Shown piece by piece: positions 43,701 to 58,026 of a stretch of 64,000 nt of DNA. Each line of letters begins with the position of its first letter. Position 1 is the first letter of the stretch. The stretch covers positions 8,819,001 to 8,883,000 of the forward strand of contig OX579636.1 of assembly GCA_951230915.1 (NCBI GenBank). The letters are read 5' to 3'. The notes under the pieces are model-generated. The model was not told the origin of the DNA. It searched no databases and saw nothing but the letters and a program-made list of their open reading frames with translations. This DNA comes from Antitrichia curtipendula (taxonomy: Eukaryota > Streptophyta > Bryopsida > Hypnales > Leucodontaceae). The position numbers and the translations under genes were made by a program.

Positions 43701-44694
43701 GCAATGGCCCCCTTGCACAAAATCTTGAATAGAAAAATCATAATCATTCATTTTCAAAATTGAATTTCGTATTCTAAAACTAGACTTCAAAAAAATTCAA
43801 AAATAAAAACTAACAAAAACAATAACATTTGAAATGTTGTAATAAACAATCTTTGTCCTATGTTTTTGTTTTTATTTTTCAAAATACTGAAAATTGAATA
43901 AGATAAAGGACTTCAAAGTTTATTTTAGAGTAGAGAATCCATAACTACCCGCAAACTAAAATTCTTCATAACTTTTGACTCATTGGTCAAAATGGAATGA
44001 TTCAAAGCTTTCCATATATATATAACTCTAGAAAACCAATTTCGAATTTTTGTTTATGAAAAAAGTGATTTTTTCTGATCTGTCTGGACTACCCGGCGAG
44101 GGGAAAAAGTATCATATTAGGCCATAACTTTTGACTCGTATTTCCAAATGTTGTGAAATTTAGTGCATATGAAAGATATTCCTCGTGCACAGCTTCTATT
44201 AAAATTTCAGCCAAAAATATGCAAATCTCCAGTCACAGATATTTGCCCAAAAATTTTATATTGCCAAAAAACGCATATTGGTCCTTTAGGGGACAATTTG
44301 GTGCCTCGGGCATTTAGAAGTTAAATTTTCCACGCTCTATTGTGGTGGCTCACATATGGTACTTAGTTTTCTTACTCAGTGTAGCACATTCTAAAAGTAA
44401 ATGTCTATGTAAATAGCATATCTTCGTAGACTATGGTGGGTGTTGGTAGATTATGCTGATCTAGGGGTTGGATAAGTATATTCAAGAATCTTCAATATTG
44501 AAAATTATAGCTCAACTCTCCAGACCAACTGCTCTTGGAAGACGAAGCATGGCCGTCCGCGGAAGCTGTCTGTCCTTGCGAATTTGGTCGAGGACTGATC
44601 GGGGCATGATCGAGCATCGACATTAGCATTCGCGTTCCAGCGTTTCCACCATGTGAGCAATCCATTGCTGCAGTAGAGTTCCATCTTGGCAGCT
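40746..44694. other. AT-rich interval without a supported gene
   Basis: Includes T-rich stretches (41140-41350, 43000-43280) that partly repeat each other (TTTCCTACTTGTAGTATTTTG / TTTCCTACTTGCAGTACTTTC), possible CACTA-MITE-like ends (TTCTAGTAGTG near 41128), and a 90-codon minus-strand frame (42338-42066) that I do not recognise. The last few hundred bases should contain the INTS2 promoter. Confidence 0.4.
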
Positions 44695-47600
44695 ATGGCG
44701 GATTGCGGAGGAGCGGAAGCGGTGCTCAATTTGCTTCGTTCGGGGGCTCCTCTGCCGGAGTCCTTCGTGGCCACGGCCGCTGCCATCGCGCCCTTCCTGC
44801 CCGCGTTAGCACTGGCCGCGCACGATTCCGCGGCCGTCGACCCTCGCCTGCTGGCCGCACTCGCCTGCCACCCCGACACGCCCTGCGCTTTTGCCTACGC
44901 GGGGCTCGACCTGGGAGAGTCCTTTCTTTCCCGCATTCGGGAAACCCTAGCGTGCTCGGAGGGAACAAGCTCTCGGAGGGAGGACGACGAGTGGACGTGG
45001 AGTGAGGAGGGCGAGGACGGAGGGGTGGATGAGTGCGACGCGTTTCAACAGGGAGACGAGGTGATGTGCGTGGATTGTAACGATCTTTTGATAATTTATT
45101 TTTTTCAATACGAATATACACTTATAAGGTCATGATTGGCAATCTTTTGGAAGTCGAATTGCCGTTTCTAGTAAGCAGTGCACTTTTAGGTCAATTGGCG
45201 AGTTAGTATGGTAAAGACAAATATTCTGTTCCCAGCACATTACTGAATTTGGAGGATGAATTTGAGCATTGCATCTCTTTGGAGGACCATGGCGTGAAGC
45301 TCGCTGCCTGATAAATATACGTCTAAGAAATCTTGAGGTTTGTTTAATCAGAGAGATTACGTCCTTCACTAGCTTTGTGACTTTGTCCAAGAATTCGAGA
45401 AAACGCAGAAGCACGGTTGATTAGCTGGTTGACTTGGTGTTCAGTATTTGTCTGAGTGGGTTGGTGGATGTCAATCGGCGAGCATTGCCGTTATTTTAGT
45501 GGTTTGGGTTTAAGATTGAACTGGAGGTTTGTGCTGGTGGTGGTTTTAGTTGGCACTTAAAACTTAGCAACTAATTGTTCTTATCGTAGTCTGCACTTGG
45601 CCTGCTACCATCTTGAAGCATTCTGTGGACTTTGGACTTAGGGGTCGGATAGTTTGTAGGGCAAAGCGTGGCACCATGTTATGGTTATCAAGTTGTATGT
45701 TGCGAGAAGCCGTTCTAAACGGGGTTTGTGTATGTTCATAATGCATAGGCAGAGCGTGTCAATGTGGCAGTAATTTCTGTGCATCGGCGTGCCGCCTTGT
45801 TCGACGCGAGATGGGTACATGGCGAAGCTGTAGAGGAAGGAAAATTTGCAGACCCAGAAGAGGACAACGAAGGCAGCATATGGAGCAATGAGGCTTGCTT
45901 GCCGGAGTTGTCGCATCTCTTACCCATCGTGACTTCTCGATGCCCTACTCTTTTGCCTCCAGGTATCAACCTTTTCACCACCCTTAACACTGGCCTATTT
46001 CCCATTTGGACTGCTTGAGATCCTCGATGCTTTTTGTACGATGAAATCGGGTAATAACAGAATGAAGGATGCAGACTTTCTAATTGAGCATACTTCTGAG
46101 TTGTCTATACTCGCATTTGGACAAGGATGAGGATGTAATTGCATGTTACCATTTGCAAGCGTGTGGTCTACGCGAACAGCCTTGCTGATTGCTGTTCATT
46201 CTGACGCAGAGGTATTGACCAAGGGTTTGCTGACAGCCCGAAATGGTTGTCTCTTGCTTGTCACCACGTTGGCGAACAATCCCAACCTTGTAGATCGCGG
46301 AGCCCACTTTCTCTGCCACATTCTTAGAATGCATGCGGATCTTTCCGAATTTCAACCCAGTAGTCCCCACCTCCAAGATAATACTGCCAAAAGTTTAACA
46401 GGTTTGTGTTGAGACCAAATTTTCTGACGCACATTTTTAATACTGCTACGATTCCAACTTGAGAGCCCTATTGGTTGAAGAGGATAGATCAATCTAGTGT
46501 ACCTCTGTCATGTGTTTGGATGAAAAGAATTATGCCAGGAGATAAGTGATAGGCACATGTGGGAGATCTTGGGCGTGCTTCTACAGAAGGTCCCTCTCTT
46601 CGGTATTTTGTTTTTTGTTTCAGTTACTACCGTTCCGAATTTTGGTGATTGGATTTGTCTCTCATCAGATGTTGGAGAGGTGTGGTCTTGAGGATCGTCT
46701 GTATTGTCAAACTCTCAATTCAGTTCTCTCTTGCTCATGCCTACAGGTCTTCCCCGGCAACAGACTGGACCAATTCCTTCTCAGATACCATTTCAATATA
46801 CTGAGCATGCTGATTCTGATGCAGCAGCGTTGATACTCATGAAGTTGTGTCAAATCGCACCATCAATAGCATCAGTATGTCGTGAGGCACTTGTTAATAC
46901 AAGATCTCTAGTCGAACTGGCTTTGCATATCACCATTGAGATCCTTCACGATGAATTAGAATTCTTGTCCAGGTTAATTTTTTCTAGAGAGACAACTTCG
47001 CAATGGATCTTGCATCATGTAGGAGCCAAACAGAAGTTTGGCGAGTCCCTAGCTGTAGGTGAGCACAAACCTGCTCGTTGGGGTGTCAGTGACTCCAGTC
47101 GATATAAAGAGAAGGAAGGGTCTGTAGCCCGTATTCGGGATTCTTTGCTAGCAGACGCGAGGCGCGTTTGGCAGGAAGATGGGTGGGGAGGTCGTCTTCA
47201 TGCCCATTTGAGGTTGTATTGTGTCCTTGTCCGTGTAGGGGAATTATCGCCAACTCATGAAGAGGTACGTTCGTTACGGACTGTCGTTTTATTTCGTATA
47301 TCCCATTATCTTTACGTTGTCCGGAAGTTCAGCTTTCACCTATAGCAGATTCTGTGTTGAGTTATATGGTAATAATATCTGATACCTTTCTTCAATCTGT
47401 TTCCGAAGGTGGTGTTGGCAATGTTTTTTATTTTCCTACTTGCCTAGTGCAGGTCGACTTTTGGCTTAAAGCCTTAGGGAACAGCTTAAAGGACACAGAA
47501 TTCGTCAGCATTCGTACGCTTCAGCTTGGAATGGCTTTTGTTTGTTTGGTATCTGGACTCGCAGGACCATCGACCAAAAATCTTTTTCACTCAGCCATGG

Positions 47601-50600
47601 GCTGCTTATTAAAAGCGGCTACCGTTACAACCACGCCTGCCTGCACACCTGCTAATGTCGAGCTTGCTGTGTGGTTGGCTGTCCAATTACTGCTCCGGAA
47701 GTTTGCAGAAATTGCAATGGTATTATCTCAACTCTTTGACCTGAAATATTGCTGGAATTGTTTTTTCCTGAAAATTGGCCTCCAATGTGCCTTTTACTAA
47801 GTTGCAAAGTTGAGGTAAGAGGCATAGTAATTTTTCTGCAGTCACTGATATTAGTCTTACCTGCAGCTTGTCCGAGAAGCGGTGGGAATGCATGTTACGG
47901 TCCCGAATTCATTGATGCGTGATGTTGCTGAGGCTGCTTCAGGTGCTGGGATCATTACTGATGCCTCTCTTGTTGCAACTGTCGTGGCTAACCTCCGGTC
48001 AAGTACACCAATACTGGCCAACAAGTAAGTGGCCATCTTTGTCCGCCCTCCTTGAATATTGGAAAATGGTCCTTGTGCAGACATTCTGTTTTTATTTAGA
48101 GTTTGAGTCGATCTGTAAGCATTCACTTCTGGTCATACTGGTCACAATTTAGTATTTTGCTAATGAATACCCCATTTGAAGTTGTTCATTCTCTCGGGAT
48201 GGGGGAAACAGGAAGCAATTAGACTTGGCTCTAAAATGTATTGACCAGTTGATGAACACGAACACCTTCAACTTCTCACGTTATGGGGTGGACATCTCGG
48301 ATACTCTTATGCACTGCCTTTGTTTGGCACAGACACCTATCCACCCTGTAAGCCCTTTTGCCCTTGCGTGAACTTCACTTGCTGTAATTTCTGTCTGACA
48401 TCAGTCAGTTCCACACTTCTATTACTCACGACCTGGTCAGATGAGACCATTATTTAGACCTTTTCTCAGCATTGATATTGTCTTGATCTTTGGTTAAGCC
48501 GCTATCATGTTGGAGAGCGTATGCTTGTACATTGTTTTGCGCTACGTTGGGCTAATCAAATGACATTATTGTATACTAGCTTAGCTTGAACATGTGGTCC
48601 TTATTCTATTTTCTTTCTTTTTTGACTGAGCTAGCTGGGGGATTGTGTCGACTTGTTTTTGGTGTTATATGCACCTCTGGAATATAGAATTTGCTGTTAT
48701 GTTGATTTTCTGCTTTTCCTATGTCGACTCATGCAGGTGTTACCTCAGCTTGTCCAAGCGTTTGCAGACATGTCTGCAACAGCTCCTCGAGCAAGGGGAG
48801 CAGTACAGCCATTCAAGATGCGACCTTTCCCAAGAGATTGGTTGGTTGCAGCTATTGCTCCTACTGGCTTTCTATTGAGTGGTGTGATAACGGCAGCTAA
48901 TGTTAAGTCACCCCAGGTTCGTTACACAAGGCATAAAGTGAGGATCTCCAAAATCGTTGGAACTCAAACACCAGAAGAGACTCAGAGTGATTTCAGAGAT
49001 GGGGCTACCATGGCAGCAATTGGAGATCCGTTGGCCACAGCAGCATTGGCAGTGTACTATATTCTATGTCGGGAGCAGGTATTTAGGAATATGGGGATTG
49101 ATGGTGGTTTGCATGGTTGGGATGCCTCACAAAGCGATGCTGGGGAAGAAGGCAATTGGACAGAGTTGCTTGCGTGCCTGCCGTTGATGCCCCTCATCAG
49201 GCATATGGAAGATCAATGGATATCCTACGAGAACCTATTACCGCAGGTAGCAACGGCGTTGAGAATTTGTGTGGTAGGATGTTCTTGTTTACAGATTTTT
49301 ACCAGCCAAAATGTTTTCTTAATACTCTTCTTGAGCGCATCTTGGAGGATGGCTGATTTCATGTACTCTGCAACACGGTAGGAGGGGGGCACATCCGACC
49401 CTCCTCCGGGTCGGCTCGGTCTAGGACCGGGTGTTAACCTCCCTTATACCATGTTGCCATGTACTCTTCCTCACTGAGATGTTAGATAGCCTGCGGCCGT
49501 TATGAAAATGAACCCAGGTATTCAGTGATTTGTAATAGTTTCAGTATCTAGCTTTGAGTATTCTGGGGTGCTCATTCACAGAGTTGAATATTTTACTTCG
49601 ATGGGCATTGTCTTGCAGGTGCTTGCTGTTGCCTCTGTGGTTCTTCCTGAGAGGTTTTTGGCTTCAACTCTTCTTGAAGACTCTGAGATTCGAGGATCTA
49701 CCTTCACCCCATTTATTGAGGGTGTAGCAGCTACTTCGGATCTGACCTGGGCTGCACCTTTTGATAAGAATATCACCAAATCTCCCATTGCAGACTTACA
49801 CAGCACTGATACCAACATAGAAGACCAGTTGCTGCCATTTACGGATGCGATGGTCAGTGTGCAAGAAGACATCGAGATGACAGTCGATGCTGTGGTCATA
49901 ACCATGAAGAGTGCTTTGAGTGTGCCATTGCCTGCACTAAGAGTCTTACTGGCTTTGAATAGAACCTCAACGAGATTGGGAGGGGTCAATACTAATGAAA
50001 ACCAGCTAGGACTAGGTGCGAAAGTGTGGGACAAAGAAGCAGGTGTAGTTAGAGAGCTTGTTCCCCTCCTTTTGGATTTTAAGTGTTCGCGCCTCTTACA
50101 AGAGACGTTCTGCTCATGGTGGCGATCGCTACCAGCAGCTGCTAAGGAGTACCTCATACCTTTGCTTGTGATTAGCCTACGAGATCCTACAGGGATTTCT
50201 AATGGCCTAACCACTTTTGGAAGCAAGAAGAGTGCATTGTATTCCCAGAAAGTCAAAGATCCTCAACTTCTCTCTCTCTCTGCAAGCGGCCTGCAACTAG
50301 AGCCTCTCAGCCTATTGGCTTGTAGCCCTAAAGTGTTCAGGACACCAATACTTGGAATAGTGCTCGACTTGCTGCTGGAGCTCTTGACAGCAAGCAGAAG
50401 AATATGTTTGGCAGCTACTACGGAAGGAGGAAGGGATGGCGGCATTAAAAGAGAGGAAGTTGCTGTAGCTCTCGCAGTACAGGACAGGTAGACCAACTAA
50501 CGCTTTGATAAAATGATGAGACATTATAACTGAGACAATCAACAACAGGTTTGGCTGTTGAGCGGAATGCTGTGCTATATGGGTCCTAAGCTGGAGTATT

Positions 50601-51556
50601 CTTAATCATACTGATGGTTTACTCATCTGCTATCTTTGCAGTGCTGCGTGCCAAATTTTACTGGAGGCTTGTCTTCCAGATAGCGAAATGGGAGATGATA
50701 CGGAACCGAGGCCTCTTTTGGAGGCACGAAGTCTAATATGTGCAACAATTTCCTCTCTAATACATAGCACTCCTTTACTTCTCAAGCTGTTACATTTCCA
50801 GGTAATTGTTGTTTTGACAGTTTGTTGATGCCCTTCTTGACGTGGATATAGACCGATTGCCAGATAATACTCTTCAACTTCCTTAGTCAAATTGGATCAC
50901 CTCTTTCAAGCTAACAAGGCGCTGAATTTTTTTGTATCTGATAGTTCTGCATTTTCGATTTACAGGGTTACGAACCTTCTTTGGTACCAATGATGGTGGA
51001 AGGTGTGCCTAGTATGGTTCAGTGTCTAGAGTTTGTAGGAGAGCTTATGCAGCAGCCATCACAGCAGTGCCAGGTGTTTGCGGTTATTCTGACCTCGCAC
51101 ATTGTCTGTTCTCACTCTGCACTTCCTCAAAGTCTTAACGCAGCGCAGCAGGTAAGCAACATGTTGGTGATGAAGAGACACAAGACCTTGGTGGTATTGG
51201 CAGAAAATATGACTCATTTCATGCTCATTGTAAATTGCTAAGTTGATCTTGTACTTTGATTTCCTATGCAGGTTGTGGCACATGTGTCCCACGTACGAAG
51301 CAAAGTAGCAGGGTGTGCCCCATTTTTACAAGAGGTTTTGAACCCACTGGCTCTCTGTGCAGTAGCCTTTCCGCAACTGATCCCTCCTGTTGTTACCATC
51401 CTTCAAAGCTGTGCCCAGGCTGGGGGTCCTCTTATCAAATCTGGACCAGCTAGGGACCCTGATCTTCAGGCCTCAGCAATTGCAGCTTTCAAGCAACTTA
51501 TCCACCGCAAGCTTCTGCATGGACGACCACCTCCCTTGCCAACTGCCTTCTCTTAA
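44695..51556 (+). CDS. INTS2: Integrator complex subunit 2 (INTS2), 12 coding exons, 1284 aa
   Basis: Exons: 44695-45060, 45755-45962, 46210-46401, 46747-47264, 47453-47719, 47867-48024, 48212-48347, 48737-49246, 49619-50487, 50642-50801, 50966-51151, 51272-51556. All introns are GT-AG and phases agree, giving 1284 residues (animal INTS2 is about 1200). Recognition rests on conserved blocks: LLTARNGC, HLRLYCVLVRVGELSPTHEE, AVQDSAACQILLEACLP, LLHFQGYEPSLVPM-EGVPSM and SHSALPQSLNAAQQ. INTS2 is a helical scaffold protein of the nuclear Integrator complex, which attaches to RNA polymerase II and cleaves nascent RNA. The N-terminus is Ala-rich and GC-rich, followed by an acidic patch. The first exon's 3' border is the least certain (donor GTGATG). 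No defect seen. Confidence 0.88.
49376..49452 (+). repeat. GC-rich hairpin-like insert in INTS2 intron 8
   Basis: ACGGTAGGAGGGGGGCACAT through CCGGGTGTTAACCTCCCTTA, with partly complementary ends (GGTAGGAGG / CCTCCCTTATACC), stands out from the AT-rich intron. Probably the remnant of a small mobile repeat; no family recognised. Confidence 0.35.
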
Positions 51557-54500
51557 TGACAGGATGTTTAGGAGCTGCTAGTTTGGTTGTACCACTCGGT
51601 ATTCAATGCTAGAAGTGGTATCCTTATGGTCAGGGGGGGGCCTCGCTAACTGAAACTGTTGTTATCCTCCAGAGGCCAATTTGGAAATATTTGAAATGGA
51701 CCTCAACCCATAGATAATCTCAGTTATGGAATTGGATGAGTCCTCTTCTTTCCAAGTTGGAGCAGGAGCCAACTACTCTTCTGGACGCTGCACCAAGGGT
51801 ATGAACTGGGAGCTACTGAGCTGTCCCGTATCTTTGCGAATGTGCCGCTTTCCTGATAAACTTTCCTGATAGTGGACATTTGGATGCCTTGTAATGCAGC
51901 GGCAACTATCGAGAAGGGTGTACTAGCGATGCTTCCAGCAAGCTATTCAAGGTCTTGAGACTACAGTACCGCAAGTAGAATTATTTTCAAGGCCTAATAT
52001 GTGTTTCTCTGACCTTGAACAGATGTAGCCAATGACCCAATGCCCAATTGAGATGGGTATGAAGAAGTGACTTGAATGACCGGCTACAATGTGACATACT
52101 TTGAGGGATTTCTCGAGTCTCTTTGGAGTAAATATTGAGATTCGACTGTAGCAAATTCTAGTCGAAGGGCAATCGTGTCTCTAATTTTGAGATTCCATTG
52201 GGCTGTGATTCTAATTTTGCTGTTATGTACCATTGACGTTTTGTTAGACCGATGTGACCATACACAATTCGGGTTTCATTGCTTTGGTTAGCTTGGCAAG
52301 TCTGAAGTGTTTTCATATGATCATTGATCTTCCGTTGAAAGAGCCCGTACGGTAGTAGGAAGCCCATATTCTCTGTTCTTTACACCCCAACATAAGTGGA
52401 GGTATCTTTTCCAATGTTAGAGACGCCTTCGCATTGCAGAATCATGTGCTCAATCAAATACATTGAGGAAAGTTACTGGGTTACGTGGCCTTATGGTCCT
52501 TTCGGGGTAAAGAAAATCAGAACACAAAAGAGACATTTGGGACGAGAGAGACTGTTGACCTTAGGATTTGTCTTACCGTTGAGACCTATGTTCCAGCCAA
52601 CTATCTTCATGTTGTGGCCATGTTAAAAAATATTGTGAATGTTTTAGGTCTCATGGTTACACTTTTGGTTGGTTTTGGGATAGCCCGAAGGCCTGAGGAG
52701 GCCAATAGCCCAATACACTTCAGAAATTCATAACAAATTTGTACTTTGCAAAAAAAATTCAATTGCTCTCTATTTCTCACATTTGTCTTTATATGGACAA
52801 AAATTCATTAATTTTTAACAATGCCAACAGTGCAAACCAGTCATTCTGCCTGTCATAGGCTGGATTACCTTAATTGATAACTGACTACCTTTAAAATCCC
52901 CACCGGAATTAATTAAAAAGCGTGCCATAGCTGGAAGCAGGCCATAGGCCGAGAGATTTTAGTACACCTGCATTAATGACTGGATACCAAATGCAACGTA
53001 AAGCGTGAACTTGTTGACAGCATTCCCCCAGCAGCGTGATCTGTAGCTCAGCAATTCAACGTTGAGAAAGCTCTTTTCAAGAACTACCGCTACAAACGTT
53101 TTATTCAGACCGAGTCGGTGTCTTTGCAACTACCGTGCAACCTAAACACTGTCCGTCTCCGCGACTAACAAATTAAAGAGGCAACATACAAATCACAGTA
53201 GATACAAATCAAGTCGCATCGCATCGTACACTGGATTGATTGTGATACCATCATGCACGTGAGTGGCTCCTACTGTACTTTCAATGCTATCACCAAAGTG
53301 CATTAAGAGAAATCCAAAATGTCCACAGAGCCAATTCCATAGTGAGTGGAACGATGCAAATTCACAGCTTCAGTATGGAATAGATCTAGCGAGGGATTCC
53401 ATAATCAAGATGTGAAAGCCCAGAGTTGCTCTTTGGAAATGGGTAAAAGAATTTTTTGGATTTCTCTGGTGGGAAGACCAGTACATCTCAAGCAATGACC
53501 ACCTTTTTCATGCAGACTCCAATCCAACACCGCACCTGCATTCAAACTCATCACAAAGAGGCACTGAATGTCAACGTGGATTCTGTTTAAATTAGTAAGA
53601 GATCATTCTGACTGGGAAGATTTGCACTGTCACGTGTTGTTCAGATTTGACTGAGAACGAGTTCGGATGGCGCATGAAGTGTTCGGTAACTGAAGGTCCC
53701 TGCGGCATGCGACCGATTTGGGGAGAGACCGTCCGGCACTTGTTGTACTTCAAGCTGGAAAGAAATTTTGAAGGTTTGGTGAATGCCCATGTTTTCGTTC
53801 TTCTGATGGCTGAAAAAGTCGTGTACACGAGCTCGAAATGTGAAAACCTAAAACGAAATGGAGCCTTTGGTGGATCACGTCAGGGCAGGTGTGGAAGCTG
53901 CTGCCAGAATTGACCATTCTTTGCTGTTGTTCAGCAGGGGAGTGAAACAGCAAGCTCGGAGGCGGAAGGACCTGGAGCCACGAGTTTTTCAAGTGCATAT
54001 CTCTTAGTTACATCATACATGTGCTGTGCTCAGCAAGCTTCGGTGAACTGGCTGGTTTTCTTGACTGGCACCTCCGAGATTTTCATGTCGTGTAAGGCGT
54101 TCTTGTAAGAAAATACTGGCTTTTCTATAATACGACACTTTTCTGGGCAATTGCTGTGGACAACACTGAAGTTTACAACAAATATTTAAATGTATCATTC
54201 ATGACGTTATGCTAACTAATGGCCATTCTGTTTTTAAGTGAGTTCGAAATAAGTGAGTTTAATTACTTCTGATTCAAATTTGGATGTCAAAGTAAAATAT
54301 ACTCTTTCGACGGGCTTTGGTCCGCAGGAATCGCTCAAGAAAGTGCAGTTTTCAAATTATTGTTTTTTTTAGGTGCTCAAATGCTTGTGGCTTCCTGCAG
54401 AGGCTCAAAATGAATCGTTAAGCCACTGGAGCTTCAAAAAATATTTTTGACTTGAAACGGAATCGCATGTCCACTCTAACGGAACATGAGATTCTACATT

Positions 54501-55921
54501 CTGTCCCGCACGAAGTCGTCGGTGAGAGTCCGCCATAGCTATGAGTATTTCAAGCTCATGGAGCTTCATCACCGTGCTTTCGCGTTCTCGGAATCGCAAT
54601 TCTCATTTGCCATTTAGGGTAGAGTGAAGTTCTGGACTTGTTTCGAGAGTCTCCTTATGCCAGTGAAGGCATAAATTTCAGGGGTGATGTTTCCCTTACC
54701 AATTTTTAGAATGTTGCAGGCAAAAAAAAGACTTCGGTCATGTTGCACAATTTGACTGGCATGGTCTCATTGCATACAGACAGACTGCTTATAGTTCGAC
54801 GATCTTATCAACAAGGGAGAGAGATAGCTTACTGGCAATTTCAAGACTAGCTCGTGATGTTCTACTCTATCAGCGTCATAGTGGCACTCGAAGTGGGAAG
54901 CTCCAAGTCTGTACGAGTCTTGAGCTCCGGATGCCTTCACATATCCTTCGTCACACCTGCAGAGCTCCTGGACGCTAATGCTGCGTAGCTGGTTCACCTG
55001 CACATTGGATGCCAGAAATACTACAGAGCACGATTGGCTTGCGAGCACTGGGCCAGTGTATGCGCACTAACTTAAATAGAGGCCATGTAAAATGCAACTG
55101 ATTAAGACCAGCGTAGGACGACTGTACAAGAATCTCGCAGGATTTTGACCAGGTTGGAGCCAAGAGCGTGCTTTGAAGTTCGTGACTCTGCAGTCGATTA
55201 TTTTGGAGTATTGGCAAGCGAACAGTGGCACTTTGGCAGGTGTTTTTCACTGGATGTGCAAGTATTACAGTATTCGAGGCATGGATTATGCTGTAATGTT
55301 ACAGAGCATTCTGCTACAACAGTTCTGGTAAATACCATTATTCAATTATTTTTCTTTACGTCCTTCACTTGCAGGATATTCTCAGTAAGTACTGGCATTG
55401 CGGTTTTATGACGTAAATTCGAAGTTATTTACTCGTGTGTGATAGTAGGAGCTCCAGTGGTATCACTCTAAATCCTCTAATGCAGAGAATGTGTGTGGAG
55501 CTTCTGTCAGTTTTAATGGTCAAACGGAACTTACTGAAGTTAACCGTTGTTGGCTCCAAAGCTTAAGATATCGGCCCTGCACAACCCTTCTTGCTTTGGG
55601 CTCTTTGATTTTATGGTGTGTTGGAATTTCAAACCATACATAAGAATTGGAGGGCTTTCTACGTACTTTTCATTCACTAAAGCTCATCTCTGACTCTGCT
55701 CTGTCACCCAAGCGTGTATGACCAACGATTGGTTCTTGGGATTCTTCACGAATAATCCAAACTGAAGTTTTATCTCGCCTGTACGTGTCAAATTAATCTT
55801 CAAAGGACAATCAATCATGGTAAAACAGGGGTTTTAGACCATAAAGAGTTAGTTGATGTAACTGTCTGGACTGTACATGCATTAGCTGTCTGCCTTCGAC
55901 CTGTCACTAGAGTAATCAGAG
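51557..55921. other. 3' flank of INTS2 and interval without a supported gene
   Basis: Short frames on both strands (for example 53647-53913 plus, 54975-55250 minus) show no recognisable domain, no consistent splice structure and no repeats. The INTS2 3' UTR must lie in the first few hundred bases. Confidence 0.35.
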
Positions 55922-56575
55922 CTAGACAAGGACGGGCTCTGCATTGCTAGACACTAGGACACCGCCATTAACTTCTCCATTAACGCCACCTGCAGTTGCA
56001 TTAGGGCATTTGCGAAGTGGTTTGGGAGCTTCCGAAAAGACAACGAGGGAAGACGGTTGCGGGCGGCAATGCACTAAATGGCTGCTGTTTTCACTTGCAC
56101 TGGAACTAAAGCTGGATGGCCGGCTGTCACCCCTGCCTGCCGAATCCTGATCCAAATGTTGAGGACTTCTAGATCGTCTGTAGTCAGTGTAGTGTAAGTT
56201 ATTTGGCATGTCTTAAACTTTGAGCCTCTTCACGCCCCCCAAAGCTATTCGGTACGTTCAGTTGACAGACCTGCATACAGTAGTCTTCCAGGTTCCGTTC
56301 AGATTGGGAACTATCAAATAGATGATGGCGAATCAGTGCCCTCGATGAGCGCAAAATCATGAACCCAAGATGGCAAGTCACCAAAATTATGCCTTTCTCT
56401 GCTTCCTTAATTATAATTCCAAGTCCTGCAACAACTGTAAAGAGCACTGGAACGCATCCCAAGATGGAGTGGGATAGAAGCACCCATATCCAGTTCTCCA
56501 CAAACCCCACTGCAAAGAGTCGATCCAATGTAGCAGGTCCAATTATTGCTCTATTAGTTACAAAAATGTATCCAT
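55922..56575 (-). CDS. Possible membrane-protein exon(s), unrecognised
   Basis: On the minus strand a frame open from about 56565 to 56199 has hydrophobic stretches (NWIWVLLSHSILGCVPVLF, VVAGLGIII, GIILVTCHLGFMIL) followed by a basic-polar tail. A second, Ser- and Pro-rich frame (56209-55922) overlaps its end in another phase and could be a cytosolic tail exon. I could not find a donor/acceptor pair that joins them in phase. A further minus-strand frame at 57154-56819 could be an upstream exon. No family recognised; this could be chance. Confidence 0.3.
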
Positions 56576-57154
56576 AATGATGGGATGAAAGCAGTTAGTA
56601 CCTCCACTTCAATGCAAAGTAATAAGCTTTAACTTACCCCATGGTCTAATGAAACTGCGGCATTAAGTTCAATGTATGATATTTAACAAGGCGTTTGTAC
56701 TACAAGGGCTGATCTTCACATCAGGCAGGTTACAACTGGTCAGGAAGCAGAACTGACTACCTGAGAGAAGGAGCAGCTGCGTTGCCACTGGCATGCACCG
56801 TCGTCCTCGTCGTCGCCGTCAGCGCATTGCCGTTGCCTGCCGTAACCTGCCGTTGCTCCCGTCAGTGGCCGTTGCCAGCAGGCTCCCAAGTCCCAACGCT
56901 CTAAAGCTTGCAGCTGCTGACACTCGAAGCATGCCCTCAGCTAATGATAATCCCATTGACACTGATGCAGTCATTTCATCAATTGCTAGCTTCTTCACAT
57001 CCCCGCTACGTAGCTTCGTTTTCTCTCCAGACAATTGGATATTTTGTTGGTGATACATATTCACCATATCGACTGTGACGTTCCAGCTGGTGGTATTGGC
57101 ATCTCGAGTACAGATGCTTTGAAAGGTATGGCCGCTTCTTCGCTTCCTTCCCAC

Positions 57155-58026
57155 GTCAGTACGTGTGATCAGGCTGTGACTTAGTGAGTAGAATCATGCC
57201 ACGATGTCGTAGAGACATGTTTAATATGCTGTACCTACGGACAGGCATGGTCGAACATGATGCTGATGGGAAGCAAACTTTCAAGTGAGGTGTTAAGAAG
57301 ATGGTCAGCTATTTCATTGTGCGCCTCCTTCAATGCTGGTGTGTCAACTTTAATGCAGCTCTGGAAGCCGTATGTTGAAATTGCTTATACTATAGTTCCC
57401 AGTTCAATTATTGAGGTAATGTCGCTGGTCGTGTTGCGCATTCTGAATTGTAGAACATAACAGCTTGAACCTCTTGCTTTTGACTGAAGCAGGTGGCTAT
57501 TCTCCTTGCATCGAGGAGTTTGGAACGATCGAGAGATTTCACCAGGGGCTTGGAGAGAAATTGTGTCGAGGCGCCGGCATCGTCTGGTATTTCGCTTCAA
57601 CTATGACAAATAATTTTCACCAGTTTTCTTGTTTAGAAAGGCTTGCCTTTCGGTTTTGCTTCATTCCTCGTGGTCGTTCGGAAACCATCATCTCTAACCT
57701 CTTGTCTATGGTGTAGGGCTGTGGCCACTACGTTACATAAGCACTGACCTGAGGTCTGACTGAGCGTTTTCAGTCTCCTAATTGAACTACACTCGCACAA
57801 TTCTTTGTCGTCAATTGCATCCGTTAGAGTCTCACGTCGGTTGGCCTCCCTGCTCCACTTCAACAGTAACCCGTTTGGACCGCCTTCATACATTGTAGTT
57901 TCGCCGTCACGCACTGTTGCCAGAGTGCGCTTGGGTATAATTTTTCACTATCACTCTCTGGAGTCATTGTTCGGAGTCGTCTCCCTAATATAACCAATCT
58001 ATTTTCCATCTGTGGTTGCAGCAGGT
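57155..58026. other. Upstream region of the proline-rich protein gene
   Basis: Short frames on both strands without a recognisable domain. TTGCAGCAG directly before the ATG at 58027 looks like a splice acceptor, so the leader of the proline-rich protein gene probably contains an intron here. Confidence 0.4.

Noticed and set aside
44726..45121. 131-codon antisense Arg/Pro-rich ORF
   Set aside because: Shadow of the GC-rich first exon of INTS2.
49576..50256. 226-codon antisense ORF in INTS2 exon 9
   Set aside because: Lies fully within a long, well-supported INTS2 coding exon on the other strand.
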